NCBI GenBank assembly: GCA_041488375.1
Contig: JBGPPD010000128.1
Coordinates: forward strand, 1 to 8,303
Length of the DNA: 8,303 nucleotides
DNA from: JAABQT01 sp041488375
Lineage (GTDB): Bacteria; Pseudomonadota; Gammaproteobacteria; Burkholderiales; SG8-39
Direction: 5' to 3'
Part shown: one piece after another, positions 1 through 6,298 of the stretch
How positions within the stretch are numbered: the first letter of the stretch is position 1
Layout: each line of letters starts with the position of its first letter
Translations under genes and position numbers: made by a program
The notes under the pieces: model-generated
Told to the model about the DNA's origin: nothing
Databases searched by the model: none
What the model saw: the letters and a program-made list of their open reading frames with translations, nothing else

Positions 1-2
1 CC

Positions 3-656
3 ATGTTTCCCAACGAACCCAAACCCTACCGCGCGGCGCGCAAGCGCCTGCTGCTCGCCGAAGCCGCGCTGCGCCGCCAGGTCGAGAAGGTGGCGGCGCT
101 GCGCCGCAAGCTGCCCGCGGGCGGCAAGCCGCCGCAGGACTACGTGTTCGAGGAGGGCGAGCCCGCGCGCCGCGTGAAGCTCTCCGAACTGTTCGGCGAC
201 AAGGACACGCTGGTCGCCTACAGCTTCATGTACGGGCCGCAGATGAAGAACGCCTGCCCGATGTGCACGTCGATGCTCGATGGCCTGGACGGCAACGCGC
301 CGCACATCGCGCGGCGCGTGAGCCTGGCAGTGATCGCCCGGTCGCCGATCGCGCGCATCCTGGAACACGCGCGGGGCCGCGGCTGGCGCAACCTGCGCCT
401 GCTGTCCTCGGCGGGCAACGACTACAACCGCGACTACCTCGGCGAATCGCCGGATGGCGCGCAACTGCCGATGCTCAACGTGTTCGTGCGCCATAAGGGG
501 GCGATCCGGCATTTCTACGCGACCGAGCTGCTGTTCGGCAAGGCCGAGCGCGGCCAGGACAACCGCCACGTGGACATGATCTGGCCGCTGTGGAACCTGC
601 TCGACTTCACCCCGCAGGGGCGCGGCGCGGACTGGTACCCGAAGCTGCAGTACTAA
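3..656 (+). CDS. DUF899 family thioredoxin-like protein
   Basis: This 217-residue protein looks like a DUF899 member, a thioredoxin-fold family related to AhpC/TSA proteins whose physiological role is poorly defined. The N-terminal part is a charged, probably helical segment (about residues 10-37) leading into a DYVFEE stretch (46-51), as is usual before the thioredoxin-like core. The core has a CPMC pair (85-88) after a FMYGP motif (75-79), a DGLDG segment (93-97), and the family-typical NDYNRDY region (139-145). The C-terminus has the MIWPLWNLLDFTPQGR block (192-207), matching the family's LLDLTPxGR tail. The ATG lies 2 nt inside the window, so no ribosome-binding site can be seen and an upstream start cannot be excluded, although the N-terminus fits the family. 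It runs tail-to-tail into the minus-strand dehydrogenase gene. A link to the aromatic genes is not evident; a redox or peroxide-related role is only inferred. Confidence 0.85.
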   Translation: MFPNEPKPYRAARKRLLLAEAALRRQVEKVAALRRKLPAGGKPPQDYVFEEGEPARRVKLSELFGDKDTLVAYSFMYGPQMKNACPMCTSMLDGLDGNAPHIARRVSLAVIARSPIARILEHARGRGWRNLRLLSSAGNDYNRDYLGESPDGAQLPMLNVFVRHKGAIRHFYATELLFGKAERGQDNRHVDMIWPLWNLLDFTPQGRGADWYPKLQY

Positions 657-1561
657 TAGCCCGCGGCGAAGTCGACGAGGTGCAGCGGCGCCTCACCCCG
701 GCGCAGCCGTTCGAGGTTCTCCACGATCTCCGGCACTGCGGTGCGCGGTTCCGTCAGCGCAGCAGCATGCGGCGTGACCGTGACGCCGGGGTGCGACCAC
801 AGCGGCGAGTCCGGCGGCAACGGTTCGGGCTCGAACACGTCCAGATAGGCGTGCGCGAGATGGCCGGCATCGAGCGCGGCCACCAAATCGGGCACCACTA
901 CGTGCGCGCCGCGCGCCACGTTGATCACGCAGCCGCCTTTGGGCATGCGCGCGAACGCCGCCGCATCCAGCACGCCGCGCGTCTGCCCGGTGAGCGGCAG
1001 CAGGCACACCAGCGCGTCGCTCTTCGCCAGGATCTCGCCCAGGTCGGTCGAACAGTGCACGCCCTCGACGCGCTTGGGCCGCCGGCTCCAGCCGCAGACC
1101 TTGAATCCGAGTTGCAGCAGCTTGCGCGAGGCATCGGTGCCGAGCTCGCCCAGCCCGAGCAAGCCGACGGTGCGGTCGGCGGGCAGGAACTGGCGGCGGC
1201 GCTTCCATTTCTTCTCGCGCTGCCACTGCCGGTACAGGTACAGGTGCCGGTGCCAGTCGAGCACGTGCGCGAGCACGGTCTCCGACATCGCGCCGACCAT
1301 GCCCGGGTCCACCAGCCGCGCGAGCGGCACATCACGCGGCAGCTCCGGGTCCGCCAGCAGTTTCTCGACGCCCATCCACAGCGACTGCACGAGTTTCAGC
1401 CGCGGCAGCTTGCCGAAGATGCCGGCGTGCGGCGTCGCCACCAGCGCGACGTCGATGTCCGGGCGCGGCTCGAGATAAAACCTGTCCTGCGGCAGGGCGC
1501 GCTCGAGCAGCGGCCGCCAGCGTTCGGCGGGCTCGATCTGCGACGAGAACAGGAGATTCAA
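653..1561 (-). CDS. D-2-hydroxyacid dehydrogenase (GhrA-like, NAD(P)H-dependent)
   Basis: A 302-residue cytosolic oxidoreductase of the D-isomer-specific 2-hydroxyacid dehydrogenase family, closest by eye to glyoxylate/hydroxypyruvate reductase A. It would interconvert a 2-oxoacid and a D-2-hydroxyacid using NAD(P)H. The Rossmann dinucleotide site GLGELG is at 136-141. The three catalytic residues are visible: Arg217 in NVARG, the Glu in the DVFEPEPL block (241-248), and His265 in TPH. The start chosen is TTG at 1561: its first bases overlap the TGA stop of the upstream Bug gene (TTGA), and the product then begins LNLLFSSQ, as expected for the family. The next in-frame ATG upstream (1603) would overlap the Bug gene by 46 bp. 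No strong Shine-Dalgarno is seen, so translational coupling to the Bug gene is likely. Pairing with a binding protein suggests the two handle the same organic acid; the substrate cannot be named. Confidence 0.88.
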   Translation of the reverse strand: MNLLFSSQIEPAERWRPLLERALPQDRFYLEPRPDIDVALVATPHAGIFGKLPRLKLVQSLWMGVEKLLADPELPRDVPLARLVDPGMVGAMSETVLAHVLDWHRHLYLYRQWQREKKWKRRRQFLPADRTVGLLGLGELGTDASRKLLQLGFKVCGWSRRPKRVEGVHCSTDLGEILAKSDALVCLLPLTGQTRGVLDAAAFARMPKGGCVINVARGAHVVVPDLVAALDAGHLAHAYLDVFEPEPLPPDSPLWSHPGVTVTPHAAALTEPRTAVPEIVENLERLRRGEAPLHLVDFAAGY

Positions 1562-2499
1562 CTGCCGGGCTTGAAGCCGGAGGCCTTGATCACCGGGCCC
1601 CACTTGTCGTAGTCGGCGCGGTGGATGCGCGCGAGCTCCGCGGGCGTGGTGCCGGTGGGCTCGAGGCCCATCGCCTCTATTTTCTGGCGCACCTCGGGTG
1701 CGCGCAGCGCCTCGCTGATGGCGCCGGACAGGCGATCGATGGTCGCCTTCGGCGTCTTCGCCGGCGCAAAGGCCGCGTACCAGCCGGCGCCCTCGATGGC
1801 GTAGCCCAGTTCATGGAAGGTCGGCACCTCGGGCAGGTCGCGCGCGCGCTGCGCGCCGGAGGTGGCGAGCACGCGCAGCTTGCCCGCGCGCTGCTGCGGC
1901 GCGAGGTCCGAGGTCACTCCCATGAAGGCCGAGATCTGACCGCCGAGCAGGTCGGTCATGGCCTGCGCGGAGCCCTTGTAGCCGACGTGGTTCATGGCGA
2001 TCCCGGCCCGCTCGGCGAACAGCAGCGAGAAGAAGTGCGGCAGGCTGCCCGGCGCGGCCGAGGAGTAGTTGCCGTACCTGGCGTCGCGTTTCACCAGCGC
2101 GACGTACTCGGCGAGCGTGCGCGCCGGCACCTGCGCGTTCACGCCGAAGGCGAACAGGAAGTTCGCGACGTGCGCGACCGGCGCGAAGTCGGCGAAGGGG
2201 TCGTAGGGCAGCGACTGGACGTGCGGCGCGGTCACCACGGTCACCAGCGGGGTCATGACCAGCGTGAGCCCGTCCGGCGCGGAATTCTTCAGCGTCGTCA
2301 TCGCGATCTGGCCGGCGGCGCCGGGGCGGTTCTCCACCACCACCGGCTGGCCCAGGGTGACGCGCATGCGCTCGGCGATGAGGCGCGTCATGGTGTCCAG
2401 GCTGGCGCCGGCGGGGAAGCCGACGAGGAACTTGATGCTGTGGTCCTGCGCGCTGGCGGGCAGGACGATCAGGGCGAGCAGCAGGGCGAGCATTCTCAT
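1558..2499 (-). CDS. Bug/TctC family periplasmic solute-binding protein
   Basis: A 313-residue periplasmic receptor of the Bug (tripartite tricarboxylate transporter TctC) family, which binds carboxylates or aromatic acids. An Sec signal peptide spans about residues 1-17 (MRMLALLLALIVLPASA), with a likely cleavage after ASA and no lipobox cysteine. Family landmarks follow in order: GFPAG with a nearby Asp (27-35), ENRPGAAG (56-63), the YKGSAQAMTDLLGGQI ligand-loop region (174-189), and the ADYDKWGPVIKASGF C-terminal signature (295-309). The usual FPAGGxxD loop reads FPAGASLD here. The start at 2499 is fixed by an AGGAGGAAG ribosome-binding site (2514-2506) and by the signal peptide; the longer open frame upstream is antisense to the dioxygenase. 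No TctA or TctB membrane gene is in the window, so it is an orphan receptor here, as is common in Burkholderiales. Ligand unknown; a carboxylate or aromatic acid is inferred from context. Confidence 0.92.
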   Translation of the reverse strand: MRMLALLLALIVLPASAQDHSIKFLVGFPAGASLDTMTRLIAERMRVTLGQPVVVENRPGAAGQIAMTTLKNSAPDGLTLVMTPLVTVVTAPHVQSLPYDPFADFAPVAHVANFLFAFGVNAQVPARTLAEYVALVKRDARYGNYSSAAPGSLPHFFSLLFAERAGIAMNHVGYKGSAQAMTDLLGGQISAFMGVTSDLAPQQRAGKLRVLATSGAQRARDLPEVPTFHELGYAIEGAGWYAAFAPAKTPKATIDRLSGAISEALRAPEVRQKIEAMGLEPTGTTPAELARIHRADYDKWGPVIKASGFKPGS

Positions 2500-2556
2500 G
2501 CGCAGCTTCCTCCTCGGCGCCGATGTTAGCATTCGCGCACGGGGAGGAAGAAGCGC
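2500..2556. promoter_or_regulatory. Divergent leader with mirrored ribosome-binding sites and facing -10 elements
   Basis: These 57 bp separate the Bug gene (-) from the dioxygenase gene (+). Both ends carry strong Shine-Dalgarno sequences: AGGAGGAAG on the minus strand (2514-2506) and GGAGGAAG on the plus strand (2543-2550), each 6 nt before its ATG. The two ends form an imperfect 14-bp inverted repeat (2500-2513 against 2543-2556, 12 of 14 matching). In the middle, the 10 bp ATGTTAGCAT (2523-2532) can be read as an extended -10 on either strand: TGT-TAGCAT forward and TGC-TAACAT in reverse. No good -35 hexamer accompanies either one. The ribosome-binding sites are clear; the promoter reading is inference. 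Confidence 0.5.
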
Positions 2557-3399
2557 ATGGCGATCCGCAATTTCAGCGAAGAGACGCTCACCGCAGAAGT
2601 GCTCAAGCGCGTCGGCAAGGCGCCCGACGCGCGCACGCGCAAGGTGATGCAGAGCCTGGTGAAGCACCTGCACGCGTTCGTGCGCGAGGTGCGCCCCACG
2701 CAGGAGGAATGGTTCCGCGGCATCCAGTTCCTCACCCAGACCGGCCATCTGTGCGACGACAAGCGCCAGGAGTTCATCCTGATGTCGGACACCCTGGGCG
2801 TGTCGATGCTGGTGGACTTCATCAACTACGGCAAGGTGGGCAAGGCGACGGAGTCCACGGTGCTCGGGCCGTTCTTCGTGGCGGGGGCACCCGAGATGCC
2901 CATCGGCTCGAGCATCACCAGGCCCGGAACGCCGGGTGAACCCTGCGTGGTGACCGGCACCGTGAAGGACCTCAAGGGCAAGCCGGTCGCCGGTGCACAG
3001 ATCGATGTGTGGGAGGCGGGCGGCGACGGGTTCTACGACGTGCAGAAGCCGGAGGGAACGAACCTGCGCGCGCGCTTGCATGCGGACGCGCAGGGGAAGT
3101 TCAATTTCCGCTGCGTGAAGCCGTCGAGCTACCCGGTGCCGCACGACGGCCCGGTGGGCAAGATGCTGGTGGCCACCGGCCGTCACCCGATGCGCCCGGG
3201 CCACCTGCATTTCATGATCGAGGCGCCGGGCTGCGAGAAGCTGGTCACGCACCTGTTCGTGAAGGGCGACAAGTACCTCGATTCGGACGCCGTGTTCGGC
3301 GTGAAGGATTCGCTGATCGTGAATTTCAGGAAGAACGCCGCCGGCGAAGCCACCTGCCACTACGACTTCGTGCTCAAGCCGAAGGGCAAGCGCAAATGA
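2557..3399 (+). CDS. Intradiol dioxygenase, hydroxyquinol 1,2-dioxygenase type
   Basis: A 280-residue Fe(III)-dependent intradiol ring-cleavage enzyme with the all-helical N-terminal dimerisation domain (about 1-100) typical of catechol/hydroxyquinol 1,2-dioxygenases. It is predicted to cleave hydroxyquinol (1,2,4-trihydroxybenzene) or a substituted form to maleylacetate in the cytosol. The four iron ligands are evident: Tyr160 in DGFYDVQ, Tyr192 in SSYPVPHDGPVG, and His216 and His218 in RPGHLHF. Their spacing matches known hydroxyquinol enzymes, and the DGFYDVQ and YLDSDAVFGVKDSL (240-253) blocks favour that subgroup over catechol dioxygenases (GNYSxFD). The ATG follows a strong GGAGGAAG ribosome-binding site 6 nt upstream. 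The stop overlaps the start of the MetE-like gene (ATGA). No maleylacetate reductase is visible nearby, so its product must be handled by a gene outside the window. Substrate specificity within the subgroup is uncertain. Confidence 0.9.
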   Translation: MAIRNFSEETLTAEVLKRVGKAPDARTRKVMQSLVKHLHAFVREVRPTQEEWFRGIQFLTQTGHLCDDKRQEFILMSDTLGVSMLVDFINYGKVGKATESTVLGPFFVAGAPEMPIGSSITRPGTPGEPCVVTGTVKDLKGKPVAGAQIDVWEAGGDGFYDVQKPEGTNLRARLHADAQGKFNFRCVKPSSYPVPHDGPVGKMLVATGRHPMRPGHLHFMIEAPGCEKLVTHLFVKGDKYLDSDAVFGVKDSLIVNFRKNAAGEATCHYDFVLKPKGKRK

Positions 3400-4481
3400 A
3401 GCCGCCGTACCGCGCCGACCAGGTCGGCAGCCTGCTGCGCCCCGCGGAACTCGCCGAGGCGCGCAAACGGTGGAAGCGTGGGGAGCTGGCCGCGGAAAAA
3501 CTGAGGGACATCGAGGACCGCGCGGTGCGCGAGGCGGTGGCGAAGCAGGAATCGATCGGCCTGCAGGCGGTGACCGACGGCGAGTTCCGCCGCGACTGGT
3601 GGCACCTGGATTTCCTCGCCCAGCTCGACGGCGTGAAGACCATCGCCAACCCGGGGCCGAAGTTCGGCGGCACCGAGGAGCAACCGCCGATCGCCACGGT
3701 CACCGGCAAGGTCGGCTGCTCCAGGCCGATCATGGTGGAGCACTTCGCGTTCCTGAAATCGGTGGCGAAGGCGACGCCGAAATTCACCATCCCCTCGCCT
3801 TCGATGCTGCACCTGCGCGGCGGCAGGAACGCGATCGCGAAGGCGGTCTATCCGGATCTCGAGGAATTCTGGTCCGACGTCGCCGCCGCTTACCGGGGCG
3901 CGATCGCCCACCTGGCCAACGCGGGTTGCACCTACCTGCAGCTGGACGACACGGCGTTCGCCTACCTGTGCGACCCGAAGATCCAGGAAACCTGCCGCAG
4001 GAACGGGGACGACCCGGAGAAGCTGCCGCGCCGCTACGCCGACACCATCAATGCGGCGCTCAAGGGCCGGCCGGCCGGCATGACCGTCACCATGCACACC
4101 TGCCGCGGCAACTTCAAGAGCGCCTGGGTGGCGGAGGGCGGCTACGACCCGGTGGCCGAGGCGATGTTCTCCGCCGACGTGGACGACTTCTTCATGGAAT
4201 TCGACTCCGCGCGCTCGGGCACTTTCGCGCCGCTGCGCCTGCTGCCCAGGGGCAAAAAAGCGGTCCTCGGCCTGGTCACCACCAAGGTCGGCGAGATCGA
4301 GGACCGGGCCGAGATCCGCCGCCGCATCGGCGAGGCGGCGAAGTTCGTGCCGCTGGAGAAACTGTGCCTGTCGCCGCAGTGCGGCTTCTCCAGCACGCAC
4401 CACGGCAACGCGCTGTCGCACGAGGACCAGTGGCGCAAGCTCGAGCTGATCGTCGAGGTTGCGCGCGAAGTCTGGGGCTGA
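3396..4481 (+). CDS. MetE C-terminal-domain-like zinc methyltransferase
   Basis: A 361-residue TIM-barrel protein of the cobalamin-independent methionine synthase II family, equivalent to the C-terminal half of MetE only. The zinc site is intact: His234 and Cys236 in MHTCRGN, Glu268 in MEFDSARSG, and Cys329 in LSPQCGFSS. The N-terminal DQVGSLLRP (8-16), TDGEFRRDWW (60-69) and LQLDD (181-185) motifs are also family-typical. Full MetE (about 750 residues) has an extra N-terminal domain, absent here, so this is unlikely to be the housekeeping methionine synthase. Members of the superfamily activate a thiol with zinc and transfer an alkyl group; epoxyalkane:coenzyme M transferase is a known relative. 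Its ATG overlaps the dioxygenase stop (ATGA), implying co-translation and a role in the same pathway, perhaps handling a methyl group or thiol adduct. That role is inference; donor and acceptor are unknown. Confidence 0.87.
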   Translation: MKPPYRADQVGSLLRPAELAEARKRWKRGELAAEKLRDIEDRAVREAVAKQESIGLQAVTDGEFRRDWWHLDFLAQLDGVKTIANPGPKFGGTEEQPPIATVTGKVGCSRPIMVEHFAFLKSVAKATPKFTIPSPSMLHLRGGRNAIAKAVYPDLEEFWSDVAAAYRGAIAHLANAGCTYLQLDDTAFAYLCDPKIQETCRRNGDDPEKLPRRYADTINAALKGRPAGMTVTMHTCRGNFKSAWVAEGGYDPVAEAMFSADVDDFFMEFDSARSGTFAPLRLLPRGKKAVLGLVTTKVGEIEDRAEIRRRIGEAAKFVPLEKLCLSPQCGFSSTHHGNALSHEDQWRKLELIVEVAREVWG

Positions 4482-4498
4482 GCCGGGCGGTTGGCGCG

Positions 4499-4600
4499 CT
4501 AGGCGCGCGTGAACACCATCAGGCCGCCGCGCTCCACGGTGGTCTCGGCCAGGCCCCACGGCGACGCGCCGAGGGACGGCACGACGACGGCGCCGACCAG
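4499..4600 (-). pseudogene. Probable C-terminal remnant of a lost gene (33 codons plus stop)
   Basis: The gap between two convergent genes contains a minus-strand reading frame ending at TAG (4501-4499). It encodes a protein-like tail with LVGAVVVPSLGASP followed by WGLAETTVERGGLMVFTRA. All 33 codons from 4600 down to 4502 end in G or C, as in neighbouring genes. Just upstream (4601-4643) third-position GC collapses and base composition becomes more AT-rich, and no usable start codon lies between there and the permease stop at 4644. This is what a truncated gene would leave after its 5' part was replaced by the current neighbour. I do not recognise the family. The same bases also give an open plus-strand frame from a GTG at 4509, but its product is low in hydrophobic residues and less protein-like. 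Confidence 0.35.
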
Positions 4601-4643
4601 CCGCCCTGCAGTCTTGCCAGCCTTCTTGAATCGAGATGCGATG

Positions 4644-5384
4644 CTAGGGATAACTCTGCCACAGAGTCGCCTGGCCGTACCACAGGCCGACGCCGACCAG
4701 CGTCCATGCCACCGCGGCGGTCAGGGCGCGCCCGGACAGGCGGCTCGAGAGCCGCGCGCCGCCGTAGGTGCCGGCGATGAGCAGCGCCGCGAGGGTAAGG
4801 GCGAGCGGAATGTCGATGCGGCCTTCAGCGGCATAGACCGCTGTTGCCGCCGCCGTGATCGGCAATCCGGCGGTGACGCCGAGCGCGATCGCGCCGGCCA
4901 CCGGCGTTCGCAGCGCGAGCAGGATCGGGATCAGCATCACCGGTCCGCCCGTTCCCGAGATCGCCGAGCCGTAACCCACGACGAATCCCAGGAATGCGAG
5001 CAACGCGACGCCGGGGATGCGCTCGCCGGCAGCATGCCGCGACGCGAGCGCGTGCAGTCCCGAGGCGAGCGCCAGCGCGGCGACGAACAGGCGCACGCCG
5101 GTGCCGGGAAGCCAGTCGAGCGTCGCCGCGCCGAGCGCCGCGCCGGCCGCCGCCGCGAGGCACAGCGCGGCGACCGGCCGCGGCGGCAGGCGCGCGCGCC
5201 GCAGGTGGATGAACGCGGCGTACAGGCCCGAGAAAAGGAAACCGAGCATGCAAGCGGCGACGGCGCGCTCGAGGGGCAGCCCGGCGACTCCGGTCAGCAC
5301 GGGCACCAGCAGCACGCCGCCGATGCCCGTCAGGCCGACGAGCAGTCCCGCGGCAAGAGCTGTCGTGCCGACGATCCAGATCAA
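4644..5384 (-). CDS. TauE/SafE family membrane permease (putative sulfite/organosulfonate exporter)
   Basis: A 246-residue polytopic inner-membrane protein of the TauE/SafE family, whose characterised members export sulfite or organosulfur anions or take up related compounds. About seven to eight hydrophobic segments run through the sequence. The two family repeats are clear: GLTGIGGVLLVPVL (17-30) and GTGGPVMLIPILL (144-156), each with the GxGG turn in a membrane segment. The TTG start at 5384 is chosen because it overlaps the TGA stop of the upstream lyase gene (TTGA) and gives a normal length; the long open frame continuing upstream is antisense or out of frame with the lyase. No convincing ribosome-binding site is seen, suggesting translational coupling. 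Transport specificity cannot be read from sequence. Co-expression with the lyase suggests export of a pathway by-product or uptake of the substrate. Confidence 0.87.
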   Translation of the reverse strand: MIWIVGTTALAAGLLVGLTGIGGVLLVPVLTGVAGLPLERAVAACMLGFLFSGLYAAFIHLRRARLPPRPVAALCLAAAAGAALGAATLDWLPGTGVRLFVAALALASGLHALASRHAAGERIPGVALLAFLGFVVGYGSAISGTGGPVMLIPILLALRTPVAGAIALGVTAGLPITAAATAVYAAEGRIDIPLALTLAALLIAGTYGGARLSSRLSGRALTAAVAWTLVGVGLWYGQATLWQSYP

Positions 5385-6298
5385 CGTGAGAGCCCGCCGC
5401 GCGTGACGCGCCCGTGCAGCTCGCGGCCGAGGACTTCCTCGCAGAACCGCGCCGTGGAGAGCAGGCTGTCCAGGTCGATCCCGGTATCGATGCCCATCGC
5501 CTCGAACAGCGAGACCAGGTCCTCGGTGCACACGTTGCCTGTATAGCCGCCGCCGTATCGCACTTTCGCCGGGTGGCCGCCCACGCCGCCGAAGGAGGCG
5601 TCGAAGAAGCGCACGCCCGCTTCGTACGCGGCGACGTAGTTCACCAGGCCCGTGCCGCGCGTGTCGTGGAAGTGCGCGATCGGCGTTGCGCCGGGCGGCA
5701 TGCGCGCGAGCATTTCGCGCACGCTTTTCGGCGTAGCGAGTCCCGTAGTGTCGCCGAGCGCCACGTGCCCTACGCCGAGGCTGACGAATTTCGCCACGTC
5801 CCCCGCCACCACGCCTGGATCCACCTTGCCCTCGAACGGGCAGCCGAAGGCCACCGACACCGTGCCCACCAGGCGGAAGCGGCCCCCCCCCCTGCGCGCC
5901 ATCTCCTCGACGTTCGCCCATTGCTCGGCACGCGTGCGCTTGAGGTTCTGCTGCGTGTGCGCCTCGCTCGCCGAGACCAGCAGGCTGATCTCGTTGACGC
6001 CGAAGCCCGCATCCAGGTCGGCGAGGGCCCGCTCCACGGCGCGCGGATTGGCGCAGGTCGCCTTGTAACGCACGCCCTCGCGCCGCGGCAGGGATTGCAG
6101 CAGCTCGCTCGCGTCGGCGAACTGCGGCACTACCTTCGGGTTGGAGTAGGAGGTGGCCTCGATGCGCGCGAAGCCCAGCGCGGCGAAGCGCTCGATCAGC
6201 GCGCGCTTGGCGGCCGTCGGCACGAAGGCGGGCTCGTGCTGCAGCCCGTCGCGCGCGAAGCATTCGCACAGGGTGACTGCCCGCGTCCCCTCGTTCAT
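5381..6298 (-). CDS. HMG-CoA lyase-like enzyme (DRE-TIM metallolyase), catalytic Cys replaced
   Basis: A 305-residue TIM-barrel protein of the hydroxymethylglutaryl-CoA lyase family, which cleaves or forms 3-hydroxy-3-methylglutaryl-CoA-like thioesters using a divalent metal. Visible family residues are Arg16-Asp17 in RDGLQHEP, the EATSYSNPKVVPQFAD block (48-63), GCPFEGKVDP (152-161), the metal-binding His209 and His211 in HFHDTRG, and the metal-ligand Asn255 in TGNVCTEDLV. The loop that normally carries the catalytic Cys (GGCP) reads GGHP (240-243), and it is four residues longer before the TGN motif than in human HMG-CoA lyase. It may therefore be a relative acting on a different acyl-CoA. 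ATG 6298 is preferred over the near ATGs at 6307 and 6310 because those would put the operator palindrome inside the gene. A run of ten G residues on the coding strand encodes Arg136-Gly139. It is followed by the permease gene via TTGA. Confidence 0.85.
   Translation of the reverse strand: MNEGTRAVTLCECFARDGLQHEPAFVPTAAKRALIERFAALGFARIEATSYSNPKVVPQFADASELLQSLPRREGVRYKATCANPRAVERALADLDAGFGVNEISLLVSASEAHTQQNLKRTRAEQWANVEEMARRGGGRFRLVGTVSVAFGCPFEGKVDPGVVAGDVAKFVSLGVGHVALGDTTGLATPKSVREMLARMPPGATPIAHFHDTRGTGLVNYVAAYEAGVRFFDASFGGVGGHPAKVRYGGGYTGNVCTEDLVSLFEAMGIDTGIDLDSLLSTARFCEEVLGRELHGRVTRGGLSR
5883..5892. repeat. C10 homopolymer (G10 on coding strand) inside lyase gene
   Basis: Ten consecutive C residues on the plus strand fall in the middle of the minus-strand lyase gene, where they are read as AGG GGG GGG GGC (Arg136 to Gly139). 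With ten bases the frame is intact and conserved motifs continue on both sides. Runs of this length are prone to slippage, and a change of one base would truncate the enzyme. Confidence 0.95.

Noticed and set aside
653..656. Tail-to-tail CTAA overlap of the DUF899 and dehydrogenase genes
   Set aside because: Stop codons shared between convergent genes are common in compact genomes and need no special explanation.
1231..1254. Short tandem repeats GGTACA x2 followed by GGTGCC x2
   Set aside because: They lie inside the dehydrogenase gene and encode an ordinary His/Leu/Tyr-rich helix; two copies each is too few to suggest a functional repeat.
2500..3360. N-terminal extension of the Bug frame, antisense to the hydroxyquinol dioxygenase
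   Set aside because: The signal peptide and strong ribosome-binding site place the true start at 2499; the extension is an artefact of high GC.
4494..4508. Hairpin GCGCGC-TAG-GCGCGC just after the methyltransferase stop
   Set aside because: The stem is only six base pairs of alternating GC, which is common in this composition, and no T tract follows on either strand, so it is not called a terminator.
4509..5546. Long plus-strand open frame of 345 codons opposite the permease and lyase genes
   Set aside because: Its product is Arg/Gln/Asp-rich and low in hydrophobic residues, without any domain, and it lies antisense to two well-supported genes; it is a high-GC shadow frame.
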